NCBI RefSeq assembly: GCF_963678635.1
Contig: NC_087068.1
Location: forward strand, 55,088,467 to 55,152,466
Origin: Symsagittifera roscoffensis
Taxonomy: Eukaryota; Xenacoelomorpha; Acoela; Convolutidae
Direction: 5' to 3'
Length of the DNA stretch: 64,000 nucleotides
The notes beneath the pieces are model-generated. The model had not been told where the DNA came from, ran no database searches, and saw only the letters and a program-made list of their open reading frames with translations. Position numbers and translations under genes: made by a program. Positions 43,132 through 55,200 of this stretch are shown one piece after another; positions within the stretch are counted from its first letter, which is position 1, and every line of letters begins with the position of its first letter.

Positions 43132-43660
43132 AAGAGTAATGAACGCAGTGAAGACCCTTTTATAGATCTTGGTGATTTTCACGACAAAAATTTTACTGAG
43201 TTTCGAAGGAAATGTTGTCCAAAAGTGAACTGAAAACAGGAGTTTTACAGAGTAAAATCCAGAATTTGCGCTTAATTTTGTCCACTAGTGTACGTCTTGC
43301 GGATTTTTTTTTGTGTTTATTGTTTAAGGAAGCCTCAAGTGACTCTAATAACTACATATGTGCATTTATACATTAAAATACTTTTATGAAAGCACTTAGG
43401 TATATAGGCACTTTTTGAATTCAATTGAAACTCATCTGCTGAAAATGACCTAAATAGAGTTCTCCAAAAACGAACAAAGAAATGGCGCAAGAACAATTCT
43501 ATTCTCGAAAGTTTAAATTGATTGTTTGGTTTCCAGCGGAATAAAAGTTTCGATTATTGATTATTGGGTAAATGTTAACAAAAAGCCAACAGTAATATAT
43601 TGTTTTTAAAATTCAGAGAGCTTAAAAGGCATGTAGTTTTTTCATCAAACTCTACAGAAA
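43132..43660 (+). repeat. MITE family A copy upstream of protease 2 exon
   Basis: The left end AAGAGTAATGAACGCAGTG and the ATTCAATTGAAACTCATCTGCTGAAAATGACC-like and TTTCCAGCGGAATAAAAG blocks match the copy at 4,977. The 5' third is diverged or interrupted, and no right terminus is evident. Confidence 0.5.
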
Positions 43661-43844
43661 ATTTTTTAGGTATATATTTTCTAAGACTATGGTCGGAACA
43701 TATTGTGCTACTTGAACAATTAACGGCAATCCCTGTCTTTATATGATAACGTTCAATTTGGGCGGTTTTTTAGTTTGATTGTTATTGAAGTTTTCTAGTC
43801 TAATAAATTTGGAGATAATAATTGACTCAAAATGTTGTTTTTAG

Positions 43845-43974
43845 GAGGCTCGAATGCAGGAGATTTCCCAACTTAAATGCAGATACATGTTCACAGACAC
43901 ATCACCGGAAGGAGCCATTGTTTGTGTTCGAAATGAATCTAAGTCGACCGAAACCAACGGAAATATTTGCTACG
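43845..43974 (+). CDS. S1 serine protease 2, exon before the catalytic Ser
   Basis: The exon is 130 nt, with acceptor GTTTTTAG and donor GTGAGT at 43,975. It encodes EARMQEISQLKCRYMFTD, GAIVCVRNESKS and NGNICYG, aligning residue for residue with the protease 1 exon at 5,850 (same length, phase 0 in, phase 1 out). The Cys pattern is retained. Upstream exons (His and Asp) are not identified between here and the retroelement at 42,225; they may lie beyond it or have been lost. Confidence 0.8.
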
Positions 43975-44530
43975 GTGAGTTGAGGTCTCAGCAGATGTGG
44001 ATAATCATCAACTTCCGCCGCCATATTTAATATGATTTTAACCTAAGCCATTATCCCAATAATTTGCTAAGCGTGTATTACTTATGATTTTGACAAATTT
44101 TGACTAGATTGGGAACTAGATTTCGGAAAATAACTTTCTCATCAACTGAATCTTTGCATATTGATCGACCAAGCTCGACATCAATGGCAGTGTTAGTTCG
44201 ATTTGATACTGAAACTAAAAATTTCTTCTTTTTCAGCCATTTTGATCTTTTTGAGCTCAGTTGAAACTAAGCATAATTGGCAAAACATCTGCACCGGAGA
44301 CAACTCTTTAAAAATGCTGTTTTGGTGGATTTTTTTTTTCGCGTGCTTACCTAATCCCTGAGAATTAAGATATATTACACTAAGGAGCCTTATCAATGGA
44401 TTTAGTATAAGTCAGCCAGAAACGGTAGTCGTAGAACAGTGCCAAAGGGGGAAATTTGGGAAAATATTTGGCAACCAGAAGGGCGTGGGTCTCGAATCTG
44501 AAATTTTTATTTAAAAAAACGAATTTTCAG

Positions 44531-44678
44531 GCGACAGCGGAGGTCCTGTATTCCTTGTTGACCCAAGCTCAAAAAAGTCTGTTTGTTTGTACGCTATTCC
44601 GAGCTATGTTTTCGGACTTGTGGAATGCGGATCCTATAAATACCCGACTGTGAGCGGAAGGGTGGCCTCCTACTTCAG
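44531..44678 (+). CDS. S1 serine protease 2, catalytic Ser exon (GDSGGP)
   Basis: The acceptor ATTTTCAG precedes 44,531. The split Gly codon is completed and followed by DSGGPVFLVDPSSKKS, CLYAIPSYVFGLVECGS and YPTVSGRVASYF, so the serine motif is intact. A CAG/GTATAG donor at 44,678/44,679 leaves phase 2, which joins perfectly to the acceptor at 45,358. If the donor is not used, the frame reads on for 18 codons and stops at 44,731-44,733, giving a shorter soluble form. The intron before it is only 556 bp, against 5.9 kb in protease 1. Confidence 0.8.
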
Positions 44679-45358
44679 GTATAGAGAGTTGCAACAAGTT
44701 GGAACATACGAGTTAATTAAAAAGGGCAAATAAATTTTTGAGCAAATTTCATAAATTTCCTACACATTAAGTTGGTGTAAGAAAACTAAATTGGAGTGAA
44801 AAAATCACAAAATTTAACCCGACAACTCAGCTCAAAAGTGCTGGTTAAAATTGTTCAAAATTTGCAGATATATGTTTTTAAGAGTTCTGCGTATTCCATT
44901 TTTTGCTTTTTATTCAAAAGTATTTACAAAATTAACAGCGGAAAAATAGAGTTTGAATGCCTAAATTGTCAATCGAACAAATAAAGTTTCAAGCTTATTG
45001 CATGATATACATGCAAAATAAATAAAAAGAAACTATAGAAAAGCTGTGTTGAGAAAAAACCATGAAAAACTCATAGTTCAGAAAATGTTTCAACTCAAAA
45101 GAAGCGTAAGTTCAACTTCCCCCAAACCCTTTCAGCACAAACATCTCATCAGAATTTCAAAACAATATAAGGAGAGTTCTGTAGAGAAAACTGTCCCGGT
45201 GAATAATTGTTTTTTAATGTTAATTTTAGTTCTGCCAGCAGCAACAATTGCACAAATGACGAGGAATTTTTTTTTCGCTTTTTGGTTCAAAAAGATACAA
45301 ATCTCTGCTATAAACTTGGTGACCACTTATAGAATATATTATTTTTTTCAATTTTCAG

Positions 45359-45851
45359 CTTATTTAACTATGATGGTGAAATTGGCGGAAAAACTGGACG
45401 AATAAAAGTGGAGACAAATGAAACAGAAGGAAACAAAACAACTAAAGGTTCAATAGCTAGCTCGACTAGTAGCATTACAACTAGCTCAACAAGCAGCCCG
45501 GCAACTAAGTCGACATTTTTCACAACAACTTTTTCGACACGTCAACAGACAACTAGTTCGACCACGAGCTCGATGACTACTTCTACAAGTGGCCCAATTT
45601 CGATACCTTCTCAAAATCAAACAGTATACACTGAATCGGAAGCAGTTGACGAAAATCATGAATCGAAAACTAACAGCACATTAGCTGATACGTCAAGCAA
45701 ATTGAGTTCGAGAAAACCAACTCAAGCTTCACAGTTGGGAGCTAAAACTACTGAAGATCTCAAAACAGTCAAATCATCAGCAAAATCAGAAAACTTTTCT
45801 GTTGTTAGTTTGAGTATCTTTATATTAAGTAATTTCTTCTTTCGTTTGTAG
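45359..45851 (+). CDS. S1 serine protease 2, terminal exon: mucin-like stalk and hydrophobic C-terminus
   Basis: The acceptor AATTTTCAG precedes 45,359. The first base completes a Ser codon from the upstream exon and the frame runs SLFNYDGEIGGKTGRIKV, a natural C-terminal extension of the protease fold (compare PYFQREGE in protease 1). Then comes a stretch of about 100 residues dominated by Ser and Thr (for example SSTSSITTSSTSSPATKS) with N-x-S/T sites (NET, NKT, NQT, NST, NFS), expected to be heavily O- and N-glycosylated. The last 17 residues are hydrophobic (SVVSLSIFILSNFFFRL) with nothing after them, as in GPI-anchor signals. This predicts a surface-tethered protease. A GTG at 45,408 is not a start; the exon is entered by splicing. 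Confidence 0.7.
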
Positions 45852-46129
45852 TTATCATCTTTTACTCTGTTGATGATATATGATATAACTTGTTCAATAT
45901 ATTATGTACTCCGACAAAAAACTGAAAAAATTAGGGAAAGCAAAAATCACAGAACAGTCCAATCATTCCTTAACAAAATATTCTTTTCTTTTTTTTTTCG
46001 TATCAGAGTCGTTTATGCGCGGGTTGCGATCGCTTAAGGAATCGAACGCGTAGAAATATATTCAATTAAGTGTAGTCATCAACAATTGTCTTCGAAAATT
46101 GAACAACCTAAATATAAATTTTGTTTTTG

Positions 46130-46135
46130 AATAAA
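46130..46135 (+). terminator. Candidate polyadenylation signal of protease 2
   Basis: An AATAAA lies 280 bases after the stop at 45,851, in T-rich DNA. It is the first well-placed canonical hexamer downstream. Confidence 0.35.
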
Positions 46136-46622
46136 CAAAAATTTTGTAATTTGTTTCTAAATTTTTGCAGAATAATTTTTATTGAAAAATTCCTTTTTTT
46201 GATGAGGCAGAGCTAAATTAAGCTTCCAAAACCAGTTTTTTAAGTAGGCAGTTTGTTTACTGCCTAAACAAAAACTGATTTTTCACGAACTATACCCGCT
46301 AATTCGAAAACGTGCTTTTCATAGAATTTTGAAAGTTTATCAATTTCCTTCAACTAACGGCCAAAAAATCTTCAATAAGATATATCACTCGAAATATTCC
46401 GATAATTTTTTTGGTAATTGATGTCGTTTGAAAATCAAAGTAGGCCTGCTCATTCTTTTTTCCCGTCAAAACTAGACCAAAAAAAAGTTCAAATCGTTTT
46501 TTCTCAACACTGAGAAATTTTTTGAGCGAGTCTTTTAGTTGAGTTATGTTTCACCTTCTATTTAGAAAAAAAAGAGAGAATTTATTTCTCCAACAAACGT
46601 TCAGTAAGGTTATATAGCAACA

Positions 46623-46694
46623 GATGATGAGACTTGGAGAGGACAGACTACGGAAGCTCAGGATCCACCAAGCGTCTGCCCTGAAAAGTCATGA
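46623..46694 (+). other. GC-richer island, possible exon
   Basis: About 70 bases of clearly higher GC between AT-rich flanks, preceded by CAACAG. One frame reads DDETWRGQTTEAQDPPSVC to a TGA; another opens with two ATG codons (MMRLGEDRLRKLR). Either could be an exon end or start, but no homology is seen. Confidence 0.2.
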
Positions 46695-46976
46695 AATATT
46701 TGAAAGACCATTTTTTTAAAACATTTTTAAACAAAAACATGTCTTTTCCAGAACTTTTTTATGTTCATCAAGCAAATATACTTCCAAAAGCAAGCAAAGC
46801 CAGTTTTATGTATATTCAGTATGAAACACGCTACAACAGTCAGAATTAATGAAGTAATAACAGAGAGAATAAACTGTTTACTGAAAAATGCATTTAGTTT
46901 TTTTTTAATTTTCAAAAATTGAAGCTTCGAAGTGATTGAAACAGGATCTGAAGGACTCCCAAGGACTCCATGCACG

Positions 46977-47470
46977 CAGGGACGGACTTAGGAGGGGATG
47001 TGCGGGGGTTTAAAGAGAAAATTTCAAAAAAAATTCTGTAAAATACCATATCTCGAAAACTAGAAGGTAAGATTAGATATTTAAAATAGATACCTGTCAA
47101 TGTGATAAAAAACGCGAACAACCGCCTTCGATTATTGTTTTGGCTTTCTCGACAACGAATGTTTCAACAGGGGCGGATCTAGGATTTTCTCGAGGGGGGA
47201 GGGAGGGTTTCGGTTTTGACGACCTTTTTTTAGATCGACTAAATTGATTTTCCGAGCTCTGCTAAAGCATTCAAAAGACGCTCTTTTCTGCGCCAAACTT
47301 TAAAAAAACACGTCAAAAAAGCCGTTTTTGGGCACTCATTGGAAAATCTTGACAAAAAGATTTGCGTTTTTTTTTGGTGCGCGCTCCTCCTCAAAGGCGC
47401 CTTTAGAAAAAAATTTTAGGGTCGGTCGGCCAAAAAGGGATTTCTTAAAAAGTACCAAAGGGTATTTGTA
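46977..47470. repeat. Two adjacent repeat termini and a copy of the 1,224-1,690 repeat
   Basis: CAGGGACGGACTTAGGAGGGG at 46,977 and CAGGGGCGGATCTAGGATTT at 47,168 are variants of one terminus. From 47,168 to about 47,470 the sequence follows the repeat at 1,224-1,690: CTTTTCTGCGCC, a run of A, then CGTCAAAAAAGCCGTTTTTGG and GCGCGCTCC. Confidence 0.5.
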
Positions 47471-47902
47471 GTATTGTGTTTGTAGTACTGTAAAAACAAA
47501 GAATACGTTAGAAGGCTCTGTAAATCGAAGACGAATAAATACTGTGAAAAACAGAACATAAACAACATTGATCAATTGAAACTTGTGATCAAACACAGTC
47601 GACGATAGTTTCTCTGTGGCGCGGTTAAGTTTCTCTTGAAATACTGGAGAGACAAAGATGATTTTTTGGTCCAATTTTTTGAACATTAAAAATGACACAG
47701 AGAGAATAAAATTTATTAATTGTTGATTTAGAGAAGAATTTTGACTGCAAATATGATCTTTTCTGTAGATTCGGAAAAACTTACTACTGTTTTTTAAGCT
47801 GGAAGACTTTAAAAAATCTACTCGAGGAATTTTAATCGGAAAATTAACAAGTCGATCAGAAGACAAGGGCCTTATATATATATATATTTTTTCCATTCTT
47901 AG

Positions 47903-48260
47903 AGGCACTTAGCATAGTGGTAACGCGTTCGTTTTAAAATCGTCAGAAATCGTGAATTGGGTCCCAAGACATGGCAATGATAAAGTGTGAGAATGAGCTC
48001 TCACTTGACCTCTAGCTTCAGGTCTACCACAACACAAAATTGGGTGCAATAGTGGTATCACGTGAAAGTTCTAGACGCAACAAAAACAGCCTTGAGTCGC
48101 AAAAAAGAACTTCGCATAACAAAGTAGCACAGTCTAGAATGTGGGGAGATGATACAAATGGACTATCCTCGACAAGACTGTTAAGGCCTACTGATAGATC
48201 CTCTGCGATTTGCGGGAACTACATTACTATTATCTTCATAAAACAACCAAAATTTCAAAA
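47903..48260 (+). repeat. tRNA-like sequence, possible SINE
   Basis: TTAGCATAGTGGTAACGCG at 47,910 fits a tRNA D-arm/A box, and AATTGGGTCCC about 30 bases later is a degraded B box. The 250 bases after it have balanced composition and the frames in them look like chance. A tRNA-derived SINE is plausible; a functional tRNA is unlikely because the T-arm is poor. Confidence 0.3.
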
Positions 48261-48303
48261 AAAGTTTTTGATCATATTATGATCCATTGGGTGGGTGAGC
48301 GAA

Positions 48304-48341
48304 GATATATCAATATATAATATATCATATATTGATATATC
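48304..48341. repeat. Perfect AT-rich inverted repeat (hairpin)
   Basis: Two 15-bp arms, GATATATCAATATAT and its exact reverse complement, flank an 8-base spacer. There is no associated gene. Confidence 0.8.
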
Positions 48342-49297
48342 AATTGTTATAATGTCAAAGGAGACGAAAGGAACACTACGGGCAACGATAATTCTTAAGT
48401 CCGAATTCGAGTTTTCTCAACAAGGGATAGTTAACAAGGTTTGGATGAAACTTATTGAAATAACCTCAACCAATAGGAATGCGACAGAACGCATTTCTGA
48501 TAAATACAAAACCAATCCAGTTGAGCATAAATGAAATGTGTTTTTAAAGAGGAAAAAATTCTTTAAAGGTACCATAGGGGTGGGATAATTAACATGATCC
48601 CAAACGAGTTCCAAGGAGTCATTGACTTGCTTTTACAGTATGGTTCATTCACAAACTGGTATACGATATGACATCTAACTCCTTCGAAATGCTTGTTCGA
48701 CTATCAAAAAACACTCCTATCCAATTTTTGAGGATTCCGAAAAAAAGCAATTTTGCAGTGAACTGAGAATTATGTGCTTCCTTATAATAAATTGTTTTGT
48801 TGGATTTAACTTGAACTTGGGTTAATGTTAAAACCCAACCAATTGACAAAAAAATTAAATTTGTCAAAAACTTTCCCCACACGAAGTTCTATTCTGTCAT
48901 TTACTCTTTGTTTCGTTCTGATAATCGCTACCTGAAATTGTACTCAACCTCTCTTTGAATTTAAGCTTTGCAAAAAAACAGTTTTCGACATAATTGGCCC
49001 TTCATGTCTTGGCGCTACGCTGGAAAATTAGAGTTCTGACAAGAGATACTTGTAGCTATAGCATTCACCTCAACGGTTCTAATATTCATAAAATTAAATC
49101 CCTCCGAATCCAAAATAGAAAACTTTTGGATGGTATGGTCAATTAAAGCTTTAAAGCTTCTTGTAGTGAACGGAATTTGATTGTGAACCTAGCCAAAAAA
49201 AGCTATTTTTCCGCTTTAAACAGCCATCAAGGGATAACGACGATGCACAGTAGAATCTTCCGTTGAGTAAATGAGCTTGTTTTAATCTTCAAAAGTC
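48342..49297. other. Unique AT-rich DNA left of retroelement copy 2
   Basis: I see no gene, repeat or RNA that I can support here. Short frames on both strands lack codon or motif support. Confidence 0.5.
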
Positions 49298-50551
49298 ACA
49301 CAACCAACAAAACATAAGAAAAACCACAACAAACCCAACATAAAACGTTGTCACATAACAGGACCTCTAACAAAAACCGCATGCAATCATACTCCCACTC
49401 CTGGCCTAACCCACCAGGAAGGACGTCCTGAGCATGCTCTATAGCCGGCCTAACCCACCGTGCTACATCCACGCTTTGTGACCACACTCCTATTTTTAAT
49501 AAGAGCTACTCAAGGGTGAGTAACTCTTCAAAATAACTGAACTAAAACAAAAAGCTTTTGTGAAAACAACTAACTAAAATCATAATTAAAAAATATTAAA
49601 CTAATAAAAGTTTTATAAAATGTAAATTACAATATGCAATACATAGATCAGAATACAACACCAAGGACGAACATCCAAAGACAAAACGACCCTACTACAC
49701 TCGAGAAAGAATGGCCAACTACAATCAATATGCCGCCCACAATCACAACTCAAAGGATTTAGAGTACGACTTGACTTCGCAGAAAAGGACTTCATTGAAC
49801 TAGACCAATGACCACCTCGATGTTCAAGTATACGTACAGATCCGAGTAACCAGGCATCCCCTCCACGCACAATCTCCACGCCATTCCCAGACAAGGTCAA
49901 ACACAAAGAAGTTCTCACCAATGAAACAGAAAAACCTGACATAGCCAACCATTCTGAAATCAGATTTGAGTTTGTTGCGAAAACCCAGTCGTTGTCTTGA
50001 GAAGACACAATGATTGAATCTGGGACTTCTCTAATAAGAAAACCCAGAAGAAATAAGATGTTCGCCAAATACCAACGTCCATCGTCCATCTTTCGAATTG
50101 CAGAAAAACTATTCTAAAAAACTCTGTAAAACCCGGATGGGTGGAACCTGATCTAAACTACATTTTATGATTGGATAAATTAGATATTTTACCAATGTAA
50201 AGTATTTAATATTAACCAATCATGATCCATCTAACTAACAATCCACTTATTTGTAAGTGCTGAAATTACTTGTAATTTCAGCACCAGAGAGATTTGAATT
50301 TAACTTAGAAATTAGTTGAACTCTCCCGAGTACTTCAGCAGCCGCAATAAACCAGTATACCCTAGATCTATTGAGCCTAGCAGAGACTAGTTAAACAACC
50401 TGAGACTAGATAGTATAAGAGTAAGATTAGGATCGGTATTAGACTAAGAAGTTGCACGAATCTATCCGGCCGAAAATAAGATAGCGTGACGAGCAGACGG
50501 TGTACCCTATCCGAAAATACTCTATGAGTTATACCCATCGGTCCTAACTCA
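49298..50551 (+). repeat. 5' LTR of copy 2 (complete)
   Basis: It begins ACACAACCAACAAAAC after unrelated flanking DNA and matches the reverse complement of 23,310-24,586 throughout. It contains AATAAA at 50,346 upstream of T/A-rich DNA and a pair of GGCCTAACCCACC motifs at about 49,403 and 49,447. The end is placed before the candidate primer site at 50,554. Confidence 0.8.
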
Positions 50552-50553
50552 TC

Positions 50554-50571
50554 TGGTGCGACCATAAGTCT
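50554..50571 (+). promoter_or_regulatory. Candidate primer binding site, copy 2
   Basis: TGGTGCGACCATAAGTC begins two bases after the inferred LTR end and is identical to the copy 1 site. Assignment to a particular tRNA is not possible by eye. Confidence 0.3.
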
Positions 50572-50638
50572 CGAACAAGACCTTAATAGCTTAGCATTAA
50601 CCAATAATAGATTAGAATTTAGACAAAACATTTACAAA

Positions 50639-50872
50639 ATGTTATACGACAATAATTTAATCGAAATGTCTCTACGACTCAATAGATCAGAGCCAATATT
50701 CCGAACGATAACAGAACTACCCGGAATTGGAAGAAGACCTCGAACCAGAGACGACATACGACAAAGCAGAAACTTACCATATAGTTATATGATAGTTCGG
50801 CAAAAGCCAGAACAAACTTTTGTATTTAGAATACTACTAGCAATGAATTTAGATTTTCATTTGCAAACATAA
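50639..50872 (+). CDS. Small leader ORF (77 aa), copy 2
   Basis: MLYDNNLIEMSLRLNRS matches the copy 1 ORF at 41,497-41,730 almost completely. It lies between the primer site and the structured leader. Function unknown. Confidence 0.45.
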   Translation: MLYDNNLIEMSLRLNRSEPIFRTITELPGIGRRPRTRDDIRQSRNLPYSYMIVRQKPEQTFVFRILLAMNLDFHLQT

Positions 50873-51799
50873 AATTTTGAAGTCAATCTTCAAAATCATT
50901 TCAGGCGCTAAACAAAATTATTAATATACAATAACGATTGATAAAAAGATCTCAGATCGTTTTCCTAAATTCTGCAGTAATATACAAAACATGTTTGAAA
51001 AATATTTATTGAAAAATCAAAATAAAAATTAGTAGCATGACAATAAATGGTTAGTAATTATAAATCATCCTGTTGTTCCAGCTTCATCGCCTAAACATAA
51101 CAGCAATCATAAGCTCACTAATATCATAAAAATACTAAATCTATTCTTTACACAAATTTAAAACATTTTAAACTTAAATTCACTTAATTTTAAAATCAGA
51201 TCATCAAGGCTTATCCTTGGATCTTAAATCATTTTCTATTTAATTAAATTTAAAACTTGATCATCAAGGCCTATCCTTGGATCAAAAAGAACAACTTTGT
51301 TCTCCCCCACCCACTTAACGAGTGTCTAACGACCTCAAACGTCGATTCACTATCCAACCCTTTCTAAAAACCCAGGACTAATAGAAATTTTTGAACAAAA
51401 CTAATCATTCAAATTAGGATAAACAGTGAAGAACTTCGGTTATTCATCCTTCACTTGATCCCCCCTCTTACCAGACCCAGGATAAATCTTAAACTTAGTA
51501 AGTTTAAAATAGTATCTAACGAACTACTCGCGTTCTAATTATACCTGAACCTTGTGGATCGATTTACTATCCTCCAACCCTGAACACAATCACTACCCTT
51601 AAGTAAGATTAAGTAAGTTAACACCTTAGCTTATACTATCCACGAGAAAGTATAAAATCATTCTTCGGAATCGATATACTTTTCTCCCCAACCCTGAACA
51701 AATAGACCCAGGTTAGGCTAACAAAAAAATCGTAAGGACTAACAGTTTAAGCAAATAGAAATCATTTAACAACCTTTTGCATCCGTCATCCTAAACCTT
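50873..51799 (+). promoter_or_regulatory. Leader with repeated motifs (copy 2)
   Basis: The paired palindromes, GATCATCAAGGC then TATCCTTGGATC, lie at 51,199-51,223 and 51,259-51,283. The three TCGAT-T-ACTA..CCAACCCT motifs lie at about 51,342, 51,558 and 51,667. All are at the same relative places as in copy 1. No gene is seen. Confidence 0.5.
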
Positions 51800-52267
51800 A
51801 TGTCATTTAAAAAGCTAGGAAATAAACAAACAATTGTTTTACACAATTGTGAAATAGATAACAAAAAATACGACCTTGTAATCACACCTCATACACAAAC
51901 AGTTGGATACATTAGAACAAAACGACAAACATTAAAGAGAAAAATAATAACTAAACAAAGACAAATAACACGAAAAAGATTTTCAAAAAATCGAAACGCA
52001 TTTTCAGAATCAGAAACCAACAGTTTAGACGAACTTTATAAACTAAAAGAATCAATAGATAAAAATTGCCCAATACACGATCAATTATATTTCTCTGACT
52101 CAGAAACAACTTCAAATTCATCAAAAAGAGGAAAAAGAAGAATAAAAAAGCAGTATAAACACAAACCAGTACATTTATACAATTGGAATCAACCAATTAG
52201 ACACATTGATAATTACATATTAACAGTCATCGAACGAAAAAATGAGCTCAACGCACACCCCAGGTGA
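51800..52267 (+). CDS. ORF 0: basic 155-aa protein, copy 2
   Basis: Intact frame of the same 155 codons as copy 1, with the two basic blocks conserved (KRKIITKQRQ and GKRRIKKQYKHKP). Differences are few and mostly conservative (for example YPLH to CPIH). It overlaps the gag start by 26 nt, as in copy 1. It remains open although the adjacent gag is broken within 70 bases. Confidence 0.75.
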   Translation: MSFKKLGNKQTIVLHNCEIDNKKYDLVITPHTQTVGYIRTKRQTLKRKIITKQRQITRKRFSKNRNAFSESETNSLDELYKLKESIDKNCPIHDQLYFSDSETTSNSSKRGKRRIKKQYKHKPVHLYNWNQPIRHIDNYILTVIERKNELNAHPR

Positions 52268-55200
52268 AGAAAGTCCAGATGATGATGATATTTCCCCTTT
52301 ATCGTAGATGCAACCACTGATAGAGGACAGCATATATTCTGCAAAAATTTACTCTTAAATTTGTTTGAACCCGGAATCAGTCCATGTAAAACAGAGTTCC
52401 CAGATGTAAAAATCAAAAGACAAATTATCGATCACTATCTAAAAGATATATGTAACCTAACACAACAATACGGAATCTACTCCATAGAATTCAGCTCACC
52501 AAACCAGAATCACAGTAAATATATAATTCAAACAGACGACCTTGATTTAGAATTCTCAAAAGTATTCTCAGAATATATAAAAAGCATCCAATATCATAAC
52601 TCACAAAGAGCAAACTTCATATTCACCAATGAAGTTTTTGCGATTATATATATTGTTATATCTCGATATTAGAAAACGAAATCCAGATACCAAATGTCTC
52701 ACCGACAGAAACATCTAAACATATAAGAGTACGACGTGAAATCACACTACTCTCTAGTTTTCTAAATATAATTAAAGAAAATTTCACGAAAGATGAAGTT
52801 TCACAACATACAAAACACGACTTACAAAAAATCTTGGCATGGTTCATAATAGATTATTTCACACATAATATTGATTTAATTTCACAAGCAAGAAAAAATT
52901 TTAGACCCCAAAACTCAAACGATGATACTGCCATCACAGAACAATCAGACTATGTTTGGGACCCCGAATGGTCTCATCCCGCATCCATAAACTTCCCACA
53001 ATCAATCTCAAGTCAAGCAATAAGTACGATATCTTATGTAAGAGATTATGTACGAGTAATACCATTAACCATTGATGCAACACCATTAAACTATAATAAA
53101 TTTTTACCCGATATGCAAAATAATAGTTTAAACTCTACAGTCATACACAATGAAAACCTCAATGGAACTAGGAATCTTACTCAACAAGATATCCAGACAC
53201 CATCACACTTCATAAATGAAGAAATCGTACACACAACAACTACACAACAAAGTATTTCACCAATACGTCCAAACTTAACAACACCAAGAAATACAAATCC
53301 TTCACAAACACAGGTAACATTACAATCAACCGTTAAACCTTCGGTTGCCCCAAAATATTCACACATGGATTACCAAACATATAGACCCATGACAATACCG
53401 CCAAAAACACGCAAAACGTTCACCAGAAACAACTTTGCAGACCATAATTATAATTACACACATCCATCAAAAACAAATTATCAACCACGAAAAAATTTTA
53501 GTAATTATACAAGATCTCGAAACTGGGATAACCCAATGGCACCACCTAATTCAGTAAATTTCCAAACAAATTTACATTCTCCGCAGGATCGTAGTGAAAA
53601 CTATCCATTTTTTCAACAAAATAAAAATAAAAAACAAACATCTTATCAAATGGATTACTTATCCTCAGATGATGATTTCTTACAACCAGATATATTTACA
53701 CCCTATAATCAAGAATATCGTGGACAAGGAATACAGAAACCACATACATATCATAGAATTTTTTCTCCACAACCAATAGATACACAAAATCAACAACCAA
53801 TTCAACAACAAAACCCAATTAATACACAATCTTTTCAACCAATTCAGCAACAAAACCCAATGATTGCAAACTCGTACCAACCAGCACAAATGCAAAATGA
53901 AATACCACTCCCATATTATCTTCAACAACACGAAATAACAAGAAATCAACTTTCAAATTTTTCTCAAATGCCAAATGCAGCAGAATCATTACAAATGACG
54001 ATGAATCCATACCTTATGGGTGGATCATCAATAACATCAAATAAACTTTTAATGGTATTCACAGGAACAGACCCTGAATATTCTGTAGAAGACTATTTAA
54101 ATGCAGTCACAGCAAATTTGATTTTAAATATAGGACCTGAACCAATTAATACGCCACTACATCAAAACTGGATACATCGACGCACAGCATTATTACAAAC
54201 AACTCTAGATGGCGCAGCCCAAAAATGGTTTTCAGTATTGCCTATAGAAATAAAATCAAATTGGAAAAGATTTACACAAGAATTTTCAAAAATGTTTGAC
54301 TCCGAAAGAAACAAACAACAACAAAGAGTTTTATGTAATGAAATTCGCAGATTACCAAACGAAACCATCAATCAATTAGCAGTACGAATCGAAACACTAG
54401 TTCGAAAAGCATATTCATTAAATACACATGACTAAAAAAACACAAAGATGACAGAAATCTTAATGATGACCTTAACACCACAATTAAGGAAAATAGCAAT
54501 AAAAAAGAGAGCATCCCATCCTTCGTCAATTCGAGAACCCGATTTAGAATTTCGAAAACTAGTAGACAAACTAGAACAAGCAGAAATCACAATGAAACTC
54601 GAAGAAACGGAAAATCTGAAATTACAATACGTTAACAGAATTGAAACAGCTTCCACAAATATAAACAATATACAGGAATCAGATACAGATCTCGTTGAAA
54701 AAATCACTGAAATACTCAATATTTACGAAAAACACCCAAACTTTAAAGGCAAACCATCTTTCAAAAAATGGTGTAATTATTGCCGACGATACGGACATAG
54801 TATTTCTGAATGTAGACAAAAACAGCAAGACAATCAAAATAAACCTCAAAAATATAAAGAACCAAATAAATCATTCTATCAATACATGAAAAAAGATCAA
54901 AATCTACCGAACAAAACAGTCTACAGCAACAACAGTTCAGGAAAACTACTCCCGAACAATACAAATTATACAAGAAATCAATCACCATATAACTCAAGTT
55001 ATAGAGGAAGATCACCAGAACGAAGAAACACGCATAATTCATCACAAAATCACTACAATAGACCAAATAGTCGAAATAACTACTCCAGATCACATTCAAA
55101 TACACAACGATTTGTTTCTAGATCTAATTCCCAATCAAGAAATAATTATTATCCAAACAATCAATCACGAAATTCATCATACAATAGGAATAGAAACTAC

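Noticed and set aside
45046-45405. 119-codon frame overlapping the intron before the mucin exon
   Set aside because: It runs through the acceptor region in a different frame from the supported exon and has no motif support.
45408-45851. Independent mucin gene starting at 45,408
   Set aside because: The first codon is GTG and the same frame is open upstream to a good acceptor at 45,358 that matches the phase of the protease exon, so it is a terminal exon.
47336-47908. 190-codon minus-strand frame
   Set aside because: Its 3' part runs over a dispersed repeat and its composition is Phe/Lys/Ser-rich as expected from AT-rich DNA. No motif or splice support.
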